From: Micrococcaceae bacterium UBA4005
GTDB lineage: Bacteria; Actinomycetota; Actinomycetes; Actinomycetales; Micrococcaceae
DNA: 6,933 nucleotides
Assembly: GCA_002384315.1 (NCBI GenBank)
Contig: DGBL01000219.1
Span: forward strand, 1 to 6,933
Reading direction: 5' to 3'
Below, one piece after another: positions 1-6,725 of this stretch. A program made the translations under genes and the position numbers. The notes under the pieces are model-generated. The model saw only the letters and a program-made list of their open reading frames with translations, was not told where the DNA came from and did no database searches. Every line of letters begins with the position of its first letter. The stretch's first letter is position 1.

Positions 1-2495
1 CCGTTCAGCCGCTGGTCGGCTCGCCCGTCGTCGGGGAGCCGTACCTCACCGCGGAGGGCAAGATTGCGATGCTCAAGGCGGACGGCGGCACGTTCCTGGG
101 CGAATGCCAGACCGGAGAGGACTTCGACGGCAGCGCCTGCAACTCGAAAGTCCTCAGCGCCCGCTACTTCGCCGACGATTTCCTCCGCTTCGTCCCGCCC
201 GCCAACCGGGCGCCGGAAGAGCGGATTTCCCCACTGGACATCAACTCGCACGGTACCCACACAGCCTCGACGGCAGCGGGAAACTCCGAGGTTCCCGTAG
301 TTGTTGGCGGCCGCAATTTCGGCAGTGGATCCGGGGTCGCCCCGGCCGCAGCCGTCTCGGTCTACAAGATCTGTTGGGAAGACACGAATCCGAACACCGG
401 GGGATGCTTCAGCTCCGCCTCGATCGCGGCCATTGAACAGGCCATCCGCGACGGGGTGGACGTGCTGAACTACTCCATTTCGGGAAACAACAACTCGACC
501 ACCGACCCCGTGGCCCTCGCGTTCCTCTCGGCTGCTTCCGCGGGCATCTTTGTCTCCGCTTCGGCAGGAAATTCCGGGCCCACCGCCAGCACGGTCAACC
601 ACAGTTCTCCGTGGCTCACGACCGTCGCTGCCAGCACGTTCTCCCACGAACTGCAGGGAACGGTCGAACTCTCGGACGGCACTAAATACCGTGGCGCGTC
701 GATCATGAACCGCGAGTTGCCCCAGACTGCGCTGATCCTCTCCAGGCAGGCCGCCCTCGCCGGAACGGACCCGGCCCGGGCGGCCCTATGCTACCCAGGA
801 TCCCTCGACCCAGCCAAGGTTGCAGGCAAGATTGTTGTTTGCGACCGCGGCGTCATAGCGCGTGTAGACAAGAGCGCCGCCGTGCTCCAGGCGAACGGGG
901 CAGGCATGGTACTGGTCAACGTTGTTCCGGGATCCCTGGACCTCGATCTGCACTCCGTGCCAACAGTCCACATTGACGGTACCGAGATCAAAGACAAGGT
1001 TGCCGCGAACCCCGCGCTCACCGCCGCCTTGGTCGATGAGGACACCACGGGTCTTCTTACTCTGCCGACACCACAGATCGCCGCGTTCTCCTCGCGTGGA
1101 CCTTCGCTTGCGTCCAACTCCGATCTGCTTAAACCTGACCTGGCAGCCCCTGGGGTGAATGTGCTGGCCGGTGTTTCCCCGGTCAGCACCGGGGAGAACT
1201 TCGGCTTCTCCTCAGGTACCTCGATGGCGGCACCCCAGGTCGCGGGCCTTGGGGCGCTGATCCTGGCCAAGAACCCGACGTGGTCGCCGGCAGCGGCGAA
1301 GTCAGCCCTTATGACCACCGCCGGGAACCTGGTCACCGCAGACGGCAGCGTCGACCCAGACGTGTTCGCCACCGGCGCCGGCCATGCCAACGCGGCCGCG
1401 ATGCTCAGCCCCGGACTGGTCTACGACGCCAATGCGACCCACTGGAATGGGTACCTGCAGAGCTTGGGTGCGCCGCTCGGACTGAAGAAAAAACAGGTGG
1501 TCGAGGCACGGAACGTCAACGTTCCCTCTATTGCCCTGGGCAGCCTTACCGGCAAAGTCACTGTCACCCGCACGGTGACGGCAACCGCGCCCGGTTCGTA
1601 CACAGCCAGCGTCGCGCTGCCAGGCATTCAAGCTAAGGTTTCGCCCGCGAAGCTCAGCTTCAAGAAAGCGGGGGAATCCCAGAGTTTCAGGGTGACTTTC
1701 GAGAACCAGAGCGCAGCGCTGGATGAATATTCGCTCGGACGGCTGACCTGGACGGAACGCCGTGGGGGGACCGTCAGCTCGCCGATTGCGGTGCAGCCGG
1801 TAACCGCCGTGGTTCCCGCGACGGTGGACTTCAGCTCGGCTGCGGGAACCGGCAGCGGATCCTTCAGTGTGGTGTCGGGAACCGATGCTCCCATCGACTT
1901 GGCGGTGAAGGGACTTGCGAAGGCGAACAGCCGCTCCATCGAGCTGGTTCCGGGCGGTGCCCCGAGCACGCGGAGCAACGCCAGTAACGACGTCAGCGAG
2001 GTAGTGGTGCCCGAAGGATCATCGCTCGCACGCTTCGCCATCAACGCCGACGACCAGGCGGACGATTTTGACCTCTACCTCATCACCCCGGACGGACGCG
2101 TTCTGCAGGCTGCCACCGCGGCAGCCAGCGAAGCGTTGGTCCTTAACAATCCGTTGGCCGGGCGCTACCTGGTCATAGCCAACCTGTACAGCACAGCTGA
2201 CGGTGGACCCGCTACTGCCAGCGTGGAGGTGACAGTGCTTGCCGGAGACGAAGGCAACATGTCCGTTAGCCCCGACCCGCTTGTCCTAGCCAATGGCGAG
2301 GACGGCGAGGTGAATGTCGCTTGGACCGGGTTGGAACCGGGAAGCTATGTGGGCCGGGTGGAATTCGGTACCGGCCCGGCCACGGCCGTGAGCGTCACAA
2401 TCGGAGCGGATGGGACGGCCACGACGGCGCCCGCTGCAACCGTCGTCGACGGTGGAGCGCAGCTATCCGGTTCGGGAACGCCAGCCGGGTCCTGA
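1..2495 (+). CDS. Secreted subtilisin-family (S8) serine protease with PA domain, 5'-truncated by window edge
   Basis: This is probably an exported endopeptidase. The frame is open from nt 3 to the TGA at 2493-2495, giving 830 visible residues; an ATG at nt 69 is internal, not the start. Counting from nt 3, the catalytic His is H83 (HGTHTAS, nt 249), the oxyanion Asn is N190 (SASAGNSGP, nt 570) and the catalytic Ser is S407 (GTSMAAP, nt 1221). The catalytic Asp (D-T/S-G motif), the propeptide and the signal peptide must lie upstream of the window. A protease-associated (PA) domain sits at about 237-352 between Asn and Ser, as in plant-type (cucumisin-like) subtilases. Next come a subtilase-type Fn3-like domain (about 500-600), a region resembling a pre-peptidase C-terminal domain (about 610-746, with the DDFDLYLITPDG stretch), and a final beta-rich segment (about 750-802). 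There is no LPXTG motif or C-terminal membrane anchor, so it is likely released. The substrate is unknown. Family assignment is secure; the C-terminal domain names are tentative. Confidence -1.
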   Translation, partial: VQPLVGSPVVGEPYLTAEGKIAMLKADGGTFLGECQTGEDFDGSACNSKVLSARYFADDFLRFVPPANRAPEERISPLDINSHGTHTASTAAGNSEVPVVVGGRNFGSGSGVAPAAAVSVYKICWEDTNPNTGGCFSSASIAAIEQAIRDGVDVLNYSISGNNNSTTDPVALAFLSAASAGIFVSASAGNSGPTASTVNHSSPWLTTVAASTFSHELQGTVELSDGTKYRGASIMNRELPQTALILSRQAALAGTDPARAALCYPGSLDPAKVAGKIVVCDRGVIARVDKSAAVLQANGAGMVLVNVVPGSLDLDLHSVPTVHIDGTEIKDKVAANPALTAALVDEDTTGLLTLPTPQIAAFSSRGPSLASNSDLLKPDLAAPGVNVLAGVSPVSTGENFGFSSGTSMAAPQVAGLGALILAKNPTWSPAAAKSALMTTAGNLVTADGSVDPDVFATGAGHANAAAMLSPGLVYDANATHWNGYLQSLGAPLGLKKKQVVEARNVNVPSIALGSLTGKVTVTRTVTATAPGSYTASVALPGIQAKVSPAKLSFKKAGESQSFRVTFENQSAALDEYSLGRLTWTERRGGTVSSPIAVQPVTAVVPATVDFSSAAGTGSGSFSVVSGTDAPIDLAVKGLAKANSRSIELVPGGAPSTRSNASNDVSEVVVPEGSSLARFAINADDQADDFDLYLITPDGRVLQAATAAASEALVLNNPLAGRYLVIANLYSTADGGPATASVEVTVLAGDEGNMSVSPDPLVLANGEDGEVNVAWTGLEPGSYVGRVEFGTGPATAVSVTIGADGTATTAPAATVVDGGAQLSGSGTPAGS

Positions 2496-2534
2496 GCTGT
2501 TGCCGGGGGCGCTTCGGCGCGAACCGGCAGCAGC
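2496..2534 (+). terminator. GC-rich hairpin with UUCG tetraloop directly after the protease stop
   Basis: The outer arms 2496-2506 and 2524-2534 pair over 11 positions with one U-G wobble. After a small internal loop (GG opposite GAA), an inner GCGC/GCGC stem (2509-2512 with 2517-2520) is capped by TTCG, the extra-stable UUCG tetraloop in RNA of the + strand. The structure begins at the base after the TGA. No U-tract follows, so it could be a U-less terminator or a 3'-end mRNA stabiliser. The pairing is seen directly; the function is inferred. Confidence -1.
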
Positions 2535-2541
2535 CAGGCGA

Positions 2542-2569
2542 GAACAGGGCGCTTTCTAGCGCCCTGTTC
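2542..2569. terminator. Perfect 12-bp hairpin between convergent protease and lysC genes
   Basis: Arms 2542-2553 and 2558-2569 are exact reverse complements with a 4-nt loop (ttct). The structure reads equally on both strands and lies between convergent genes, so it is a likely bidirectional terminator. The lysC stop codon (TAG, 2558-2556) occupies the loop edge, and one arm encodes the last lysC codons. Neither side has a clear T-tract. It follows the previous hairpin after 7 nt. Confidence -1.
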
Positions 2570-3842
2570 CTCCGTAGACCGTCGCAGTCGACTCGCCGTC
2601 GAGGTCAAACGCGGCGTGGACAGCGCGGACGGCGGTGTCCAACAGGTCCGCGCTCGTGACCACGGAGATACGGATCTCCGAGGTGGAGATCATGTCGATG
2701 TTCACGCCGGCGTCGGAGAGGGCCTTGAAAAAGCGGTAGGAGACACCAGGGTTCGACCGCATTCCGGCGCCGATCAGCGACAGCTTTCCGATGTGTTCGT
2801 TGTAGTCGACGGCCTCGAAACCAACCTGGGCTTGCGCCGCGCCAAGGGCTGCCAGGGCAGTGGCGCCTTCCACGAGCGGGAGCGTAAACGAAATATCAGT
2901 GCGTCCCGAACCGTGGGTGGAAACATTCTGCACAATCATGTCGATATTGGTATGCGCTGCGGCCACAATACCGAACAGTTCCGCGGCCTTTCCGGGTACA
3001 TCGGGGACGCCGACTACGGTGACTTTCGCTTCCGAGCGGTCGTGGGCCACGCCGGAAATGATGGGCTGTTCCAAGGGTTCTCCCTCTTGAATCTTGATCT
3101 GGTCATCAGGGCTGGGGACAACCCAGGTCCCTTCGTGGTGGCTGAAGGACGAACGCACATGGATACGCACGCCGAACCGGCGTGCGTATTCCACGCACCG
3201 CAGGTGCAGGATTTTGGCGCCTGAGGCGGCCATTTCCAGCATTTCTTCACTGGAAATCTGCTCAATTTTTTGGGCCGTGGGGACAACGCGCGGATCCGCC
3301 GTGTAGACGCCGTCGACGTCGGTGTAAATTTCGCAGACATCCGCGTCCAGCGCGGCGGCGAGGGCAACTGCTGTGGTGTCCGAACCGCCCCGGCCTAGGG
3401 TTGTGATGTCGTTGCTCTCCCGGCTCATACCCTGGAAACCGGCGACGATCGCAATGTCGCCCTTTTCGATTGCGGTGCGGATACGGTGCGGGGAAACGTC
3501 GATAATGCGGGCCTTGCCGTGGATGGCGTCGGTGATCATCCCGGCCTGGCTACCCGTGAAGGACTGTGCGGATGCGTCGAGGCCGTGAATGGCCATGGCA
3601 AGCAGGGCCATGGAAATCCGCTCCCCAGCACTGAGGAGCATATCCATTTCGCGGGCGTCGGTTGTGGTGGAGACCTGCGCGGCGAGGTCCAGCAGTTCGT
3701 CCGTGCTGTCGCCCATGGCCGAGACTACAACAACCACCTGGTGTCCTGCGGCCTGGGTTTGCACCACCCGTTGCGCCACCCGTTTGATGCCTGCGGCATC
3801 GGCAACGGAGGAACCGCCGAACTTCTGGACGATCAGGCTCAT
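2556..3842 (-). CDS. lysC: Aspartate kinase (aspartokinase)
   Basis: It phosphorylates L-aspartate with ATP to give 4-phospho-L-aspartate, the cytoplasmic first step towards lysine/diaminopimelate, threonine, methionine and isoleucine. The protein is 428 aa, close to the actinobacterial norm. The N-terminal amino-acid kinase domain has KFGGSSV at residues 7-13, SAGE with E74, GRGGSDTTA at 150-158 and [13 protein letters not shown] at about 173-185. Two ACT domains follow at about 270-333 and 353-415; in this family they carry feedback control by lysine and threonine. The ATG at 3842 gives the conserved N-terminus [10 protein letters not shown]. An in-frame GTG at 3854, with AGGA 10 nt before it, is a possible alternative adding four residues; the longer open frame up to 3998 looks unlike the family. 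It is divergent from the ABC operon and convergent with the protease gene. No asd follows it, unlike the common lysC-asd arrangement. An internal start for a short beta subunit is predicted. Confidence -1.
   Translation of the reverse strand: MSLIVQKFGGSSVADAAGIKRVAQRVVQTQAAGHQVVVVVSAMGDSTDELLDLAAQVSTTTDAREMDMLLSAGERISMALLAMAIHGLDASAQSFTGSQAGMITDAIHGKARIIDVSPHRIRTAIEKGDIAIVAGFQGMSRESNDITTLGRGGSDTTAVALAAALDADVCEIYTDVDGVYTADPRVVPTAQKIEQISSEEMLEMAASGAKILHLRCVEYARRFGVRIHVRSSFSHHEGTWVVPSPDDQIKIQEGEPLEQPIISGVAHDRSEAKVTVVGVPDVPGKAAELFGIVAAAHTNIDMIVQNVSTHGSGRTDISFTLPLVEGATALAALGAAQAQVGFEAVDYNEHIGKLSLIGAGMRSNPGVSYRFFKALSDAGVNIDMISTSEIRISVVTSADLLDTAVRAVHAAFDLDGESTATVYGGTGR
3072..3088 (-). promoter_or_regulatory. 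Internal ribosome binding site and TTG start for a lysC beta subunit
   Basis: Inside lysC the - strand reads AAGAGGGAG (3088-3080) followed by an in-frame TTG at 3074-3072. GAGG sits 8 nt from the TTG, which is good Shine-Dalgarno geometry. Starting there, at residue 257 of LysC, gives a 172-residue product containing both ACT domains. Corynebacterium glutamicum and Bacillus aspartokinases are alpha2beta2, with beta made from such an in-frame internal start; as I recall, the C. glutamicum beta subunit is also 172 residues and starts at the same aligned place. TTG is a weaker start than ATG or GTG. Confidence -1.
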
Positions 3843-3910
3843 GGGCACGCTCACTGACTGTGGATCCTGGCTGGGGGCGGGAAATGCGGGACGACGCAGC
3901 GCCCGCACAC

Positions 3911-3940
3911 AGTTTAGCCCCGGCCGTGAAGGGCACCCAA
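3911..3940 (-). promoter_or_regulatory. Candidate lysC promoter
   Basis: On the - strand, TTGGGT (3940-3935) is followed after 18 nt by TAAACT (3916-3911). This fits a housekeeping sigma promoter with a weak -35 (3/6) and a fair -10 (4/6). The implied transcript starts near 3904 and leaves a leader of about 60 nt before the lysC ATG. The -35 box falls inside the dyad at 3934-3956, which would allow repressor control. Prediction only. Confidence -1.
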
Positions 3941-3956
3941 TTGCGTCAATTAGGTG
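3934..3956. promoter_or_regulatory. Operator-like imperfect 23-bp dyad upstream of lysC
   Basis: CACC-c-AATTG-cgt-CAATT-a-GGTG: 9 of 10 arm positions pair symmetrically around a 3-bp centre. It lies between the divergent lysC and ABC genes and overlaps the candidate lysC -35 box. The A/T-rich core stands out in GC-rich DNA. Its size and symmetry suggest a dimeric regulator site, but I cannot name the regulator. Confidence -1.
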
Positions 3957-3975
3957 ACAGGCGGCCCGCCGGGCT

Positions 3976-3990
3976 GTCGGTCGCACCGAC
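3976..3990. promoter_or_regulatory. Operator-like 15-bp dyad upstream of the ABC operon
   Basis: GTCGGT-cgc-ACCGAC is a perfect 6-bp inverted repeat with a 3-bp spacer, ending 20 bp before the ATPase start codon. It lies just upstream of the candidate extended -10, roughly where a -35 box would be, so a bound protein could block that promoter. The motif is short and could be chance in GC-rich DNA. Confidence -1.
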
Positions 3991-3992
3991 GG

Positions 3993-4001
3993 TGACATAG
4001 T
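3993..4001 (+). promoter_or_regulatory. Candidate extended -10 promoter of the ABC operon (leaderless)
   Basis: TG-a-CATAGT resembles an extended -10 element. Its expected transcription start is at about 4007-4010, essentially the A of the ATPase ATG at 4010. No purine-rich ribosome binding site precedes that ATG, so a leaderless mRNA, common in actinobacteria, is the simplest reading. No convincing -35 box is visible. Confidence -1.
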
Positions 4002-4009
4002 CTTCCACC

Positions 4010-4939
4010 ATGAGCAGTGAGGCAGGCATCACCGCCGCGGGTGTCGTGCGCAGTTTCGGGTCCGTCAGGGCGATTCGCGCCATCGATTTCGAGGCACCTC
4101 CCGGCGAGGTCACTGCGTTGATCGGCCCCAACGGTTCGGGGAAGACCACCCTCATGCTGATCCTGGCCTCGCTGTTGGCCCCGGATGCCGGGACGGTGCG
4201 GATTTGTGGGGTGGATCCGCTGGTGGATCCGCTAGCGGTTCGGCGGATGGTGGGATGGATGCCGGATACGCTGGGCGTCTGGGACTCTTTGACCGCTCGC
4301 GAAATTCTGCAGACACTTGCAGCGTGTTACGGGCTGGCGCCACCAGAGCGGGAACGGCGGGCGGAGGAACTGCTGCGGCTTGTACGGCTGGAAGATCTTG
4401 CCGGCCAGCCCGCCCGGGTACTTTCCCGTGGACAACAGCAGCGGCTGAGCTTGGCCCGCGCGCTGATTCATGATCCTCAGGTGCTCCTGCTGGACGAACC
4501 GGCGTCGGGCCTCGACCCGGGATCCCGGGTTGAACTGCGTTCTCTCCTGCGCACCCTGGCGGGACTGGGTAAAACCATCGTCGTTTCCAGCCATGTGCTC
4601 GTCGAGCTGGATGCCATTGCGGACCGGGCAGTGTTTGTGAAGCGGGGAAAATCTGTCCAGACACAGCGCCTTGTCGATGCTGGAACCCAGCGTCGGACAT
4701 ACCGCATCTGCGCCGAACCGATCGAACCGTTGCTCGAGGCACTCTCCCGGCACGGCTTCGGGTTCACCTCCAGCGCACAGACCCGCACCAACGAGGTGGA
4801 CGTCGTCCTTGACGGCACGGCTCACGCGGCGTGGCTGTTGCGCACGCTCGTTGAGGCCGACGTCGTCGTCAGCGCGTTCGCGCCAGCCGGCGGGGCGCTG
4901 GAGGAGACCTATATGACTCTGGAAGTCGGTGCCGAATGA
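4010..4939 (+). CDS. ABC-2 type transporter ATP-binding protein
   Basis: This is the cytoplasmic ATPase subunit that should power the permease encoded immediately downstream. In 309 aa it shows Walker [10 protein letters not shown] (39-47), a signature variant LSRGQQQRL (138-146), Walker B VLLLDEP (158-164), D-loop SGLD (166-169) and the H-loop His H195 (SSHVL). At the Q-loop position, where most ABC ATPases have Gln after a Pro, it has MPD (84-86), so Asp replaces Gln; I recall a related MPD pattern in a subgroup of ABC-2 exporter ATPases. Residues about 215-309 form an accessory C-terminal region typical of ABC-2 ATPases. A tandem 12-bp near-duplication at 4211-4234 encodes VDPLVDPL. The ATG at 4010 lacks a ribosome binding site and may start a leaderless mRNA. 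It ends in a 4-bp overlap (ATGA) with the permease. The substrate cannot be told from the sequence. Confidence -1.
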   Translation: MSSEAGITAAGVVRSFGSVRAIRAIDFEAPPGEVTALIGPNGSGKTTLMLILASLLAPDAGTVRICGVDPLVDPLAVRRMVGWMPDTLGVWDSLTAREILQTLAACYGLAPPERERRAEELLRLVRLEDLAGQPARVLSRGQQQRLSLARALIHDPQVLLLDEPASGLDPGSRVELRSLLRTLAGLGKTIVVSSHVLVELDAIADRAVFVKRGKSVQTQRLVDAGTQRRTYRICAEPIEPLLEALSRHGFGFTSSAQTRTNEVDVVLDGTAHAAWLLRTLVEADVVVSAFAPAGGALEETYMTLEVGAE

Positions 4940-6081
4940 ACCCGCAGACCGAGCAGGTTGACGCAGTGTCCCCTGCGGAGCGCACGGGACGTGGCGGATT
5001 GCCGTTCGTCTCGGGCGTCAGGACAATTTTCCTGCTGGAGATGCGCCAGCGGCTGCGTGCGCGTTCCTGGTACATCATGCTCGCCATCTGGTTCGTGGTG
5101 ATTGGGCTGGTGTTTGGACTAGCCGTGCTGACGACGGCGACGGTGGGCGTGGATAACGGCGGCGTCCTTTTTGACCTCGTGGTTGGGTTCGTCCTTTTTT
5201 TCGGGCTGCTGGTAGCGCCCGGGCTCTCAGCGAATGCGGTCAACGGCGACCGGGTCGCTGGAACGCTGGCAGTGCTGCAGGTAACGCTGCTCACTCCATC
5301 CCAGATCCTGGCTGGTAAATGGCTGGCCGCCTGGACGGCGTCCCTTGGATTTCTGGCGGCAGCAACGCCGTTCACGCTCTGGGCGCTGGCGCTGGGCGGG
5401 GTCGATCCGCTCGCAGCAGTCGTTTCCATCCTGATGCTCGCCGTGGAACTCGGTGTGGTGTGCGCCGTGGGTATAGGGGTCTCGGCCCTAGCCAGCCGGC
5501 CGCTGTTTTCCATCGTCACCACCTACATGCTCGTGGCGATGCTGGGTATCGGAACGCTCATCGCGTTCGGACTGAGCATGCCGCTGGTGCAGGAGGACGA
5601 CGTTGAGGTTGTCTATTCCTACAGCACCGACGGGCAGCAGTACGGGCCGCGTCAACCGTCTGCTGAAGCGGAAACTCCTCTGCCAGCCACGGACTGCCAG
5701 AGTGAGACCTACCGACAGACGGTCTACCATACGGAGCGCTCCGCTTGGCTACTGGCAGCGAACCCCTTTGTGGTGGTGGCTGATGCGGTGCCGTATGCGC
5801 CCGTTCCCCCGTCCGTCCGGGATGGCTCCGCGGTATATCGGCAGCCGGGAGTGATGGAATTCCTCAGCATTGGCGTACGGGAGGCACAAGCGGGTCCTGA
5901 CCTTGAGTACACGTGCGAAGAATCGTATCTGGGGGCACGCGAATTGCAGGATGGGCAAATTCCCATCTGGCCGCTTGGCCTGGGCTTGCAACTGCTGCTG
6001 GCCGGGGCGTTACTGGTGGCGGGCAGGGCGCGCCTGGCGACGCCGGCACACAGGATCCCCCGCGGGACGCGCATCGCCTGA
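4936..6081 (+). CDS. ABC-2 type transporter permease with large extracytoplasmic loop
   Basis: This 381-aa membrane protein is probably the transmembrane partner of the upstream ATPase. Its start overlaps that gene's stop (ATGA, 4936-4939), implying translational coupling. Hydrophobic segments are at about 46-66, 77-97, 127-150, 157-185, 190-214 and 345-364, consistent with six helices and a cytoplasmic N-terminus. The loop after helix 2 contains GDRVAGTLAVLQVTLLTPSQILAGK, here residues 104-128, the typical cytoplasmic ABC-2 coupling region. Between helices 5 and 6 lies a hydrophilic region of about 128 residues (216-343), predicted outside the cell, with two cysteines (C254, C327) that could form a disulfide. 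That loop is longer than in the ABC-2 permeases I know. It belongs to the ABC-2 membrane superfamily; the substrate is unknown. An antimicrobial or lipid exporter, or a gliding/NosY-type function, cannot be separated from the sequence. Confidence -1.
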   Translation: MNPQTEQVDAVSPAERTGRGGLPFVSGVRTIFLLEMRQRLRARSWYIMLAIWFVVIGLVFGLAVLTTATVGVDNGGVLFDLVVGFVLFFGLLVAPGLSANAVNGDRVAGTLAVLQVTLLTPSQILAGKWLAAWTASLGFLAAATPFTLWALALGGVDPLAAVVSILMLAVELGVVCAVGIGVSALASRPLFSIVTTYMLVAMLGIGTLIAFGLSMPLVQEDDVEVVYSYSTDGQQYGPRQPSAEAETPLPATDCQSETYRQTVYHTERSAWLLAANPFVVVADAVPYAPVPPSVRDGSAVYRQPGVMEFLSIGVREAQAGPDLEYTCEESYLGARELQDGQIPIWPLGLGLQLLLAGALLVAGRARLATPAHRIPRGTRIA

Positions 6082-6088
6082 CCTGCGA

Positions 6089-6110
6089 TTCCCAGGCGTA
6101 CCGGTGGGAA
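6089..6110. terminator. Weak hairpin between convergent permease and recR genes
   Basis: TTCCCA (6089-6094) and TGGGAA (6105-6110) pair over 6 bp around a 10-nt loop, in the 33-bp gap between two convergent stop codons. There is no T-tract. The position suits a bidirectional terminator, but the short stem makes this a low-confidence call. Confidence -1.
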
Positions 6111-6114
6111 GAGA

Positions 6115-6711
6115 TCAGGTCATCGCGCGGCGGCCCTCGAATGCGCGCCCAAGGGTGACCTCGTCCGCATATTCGAGGTCACCGCCCACGGGAAGGCCGG
6201 AGGCCAGACGGGTCACTGAAATTCCGAGTGTTTTGAGCATGCGCACCAGGTAGGTGGCCGTAGCTTCGCCCTCAAGGTTCGGGTCAGTGGCGATAATGAT
6301 TTCCTGGATCTGCTCATCGGAAAGCCTGCTGAGGAGTTCGCGGATGCGCAGCTGATCGGGGCCGATGCCGGCAATGGGATTGATGGCCCCGCCGAGCACG
6401 TGGTAGCGGCCGCGGAAGGACCGGGTGCGTTCGACGGCGATCACGTCCTTGGACTCTTCGACCACGCAGATCATGGTCGGGTCCCGACGCGGATCGCGGC
6501 AGATGGAGCAGGTTTCCTGCTCGGTGACGTTGCCGCAGGTGGTGCAGAACTTCACGCGCTCCTTCACTGTCGTGATGGCTGCGGCCAGCCGCTGTATGTC
6601 CTCAGCGTCCGCTTCGAGGATGTGGAAGGCCAGTCGCTGCGCCGACTTGGGTCCGACGCCGGGGAGTCGTCCGAGCTCGTCAATGAGTTCTTGGACTGCG
6701 CCTTCGTACAC
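6115..6711 (-). CDS. recR: Recombination protein RecR
   Basis: RecR works with RecO (and RecF) in the cytoplasm to load RecA on single-stranded gaps during recombinational repair. The GTG start at 6711 gives 198 aa beginning (M)[17 protein letters not shown], matching the conserved RecR start; AGGAAGAGG lies 5 nt upstream of it. A GTG at 6741 would add ten residues but has no comparable ribosome binding site. The features are a helix-hairpin-helix ([11 protein letters not shown], about 16-26), a four-cysteine zinc finger (C56, C59, C68, C71), a Toprim domain (about 80-165, with [15 protein letters not shown] at 141-155) and the conserved C-terminal [19 protein letters not shown] (172-190). 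All key residues are present. It is co-directional with dnaX, 47 bp downstream of its stop codon and probably co-transcribed; no ybaB lies between them. Confidence -1.
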   Translation of the reverse strand: MYEGAVQELIDELGRLPGVGPKSAQRLAFHILEADAEDIQRLAAAITTVKERVKFCTTCGNVTEQETCSICRDPRRDPTMICVVEESKDVIAVERTRSFRGRYHVLGGAINPIAGIGPDQLRIRELLSRLSDEQIQEIIIATDPNLEGEATATYLVRMLKTLGISVTRLASGLPVGGDLEYADEVTLGRAFEGRRAMT

Positions 6712-6716
6712 GTGAA

Positions 6717-6725
6717 CCTCTTCCT
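6717..6725 (-). promoter_or_regulatory. Ribosome binding site deciding the recR start
   Basis: The - strand reads AGGAAGAGG at 6725-6717, ending 5 nt before the GTG at 6711-6709. It lies downstream of the alternative GTG at 6741, so it can only serve the shorter, family-typical RecR. Confidence -1.

Noticed and set aside
791..1390. 199-codon open frame on the - strand inside the protease gene
   Set aside because: It is antisense to the PA and catalytic domain coding sequence and has low-complexity composition; a shadow frame.
3885..3907. 6-bp inverted repeat (TGCGGG / CCCGCA) in the presumed lysC leader
   Set aside because: The predicted transcription start falls inside one arm, so the RNA would not contain the full hairpin; no riboswitch or attenuator features are visible.
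3843..3998. N-terminal extension of the lysC open frame by 52 residues
   Set aside because: The extension is Arg/Pro-rich, lacks a ribosome binding site, overlaps the promoter and dyad, and is absent from the kinase family.
4211..4234. Tandem 12-bp near-duplication (11/12) in the ABC ATPase, encoding VDPL twice
   Set aside because: The segment fits the normal length of this family region, so it is probably chance repetition and not a recent slippage event.
5168..5201. Runs of five and seven T in the permease gene
   Set aside because: They encode ordinary Phe/Leu codons in a membrane helix; no frame change follows and there is no slippery-site context.
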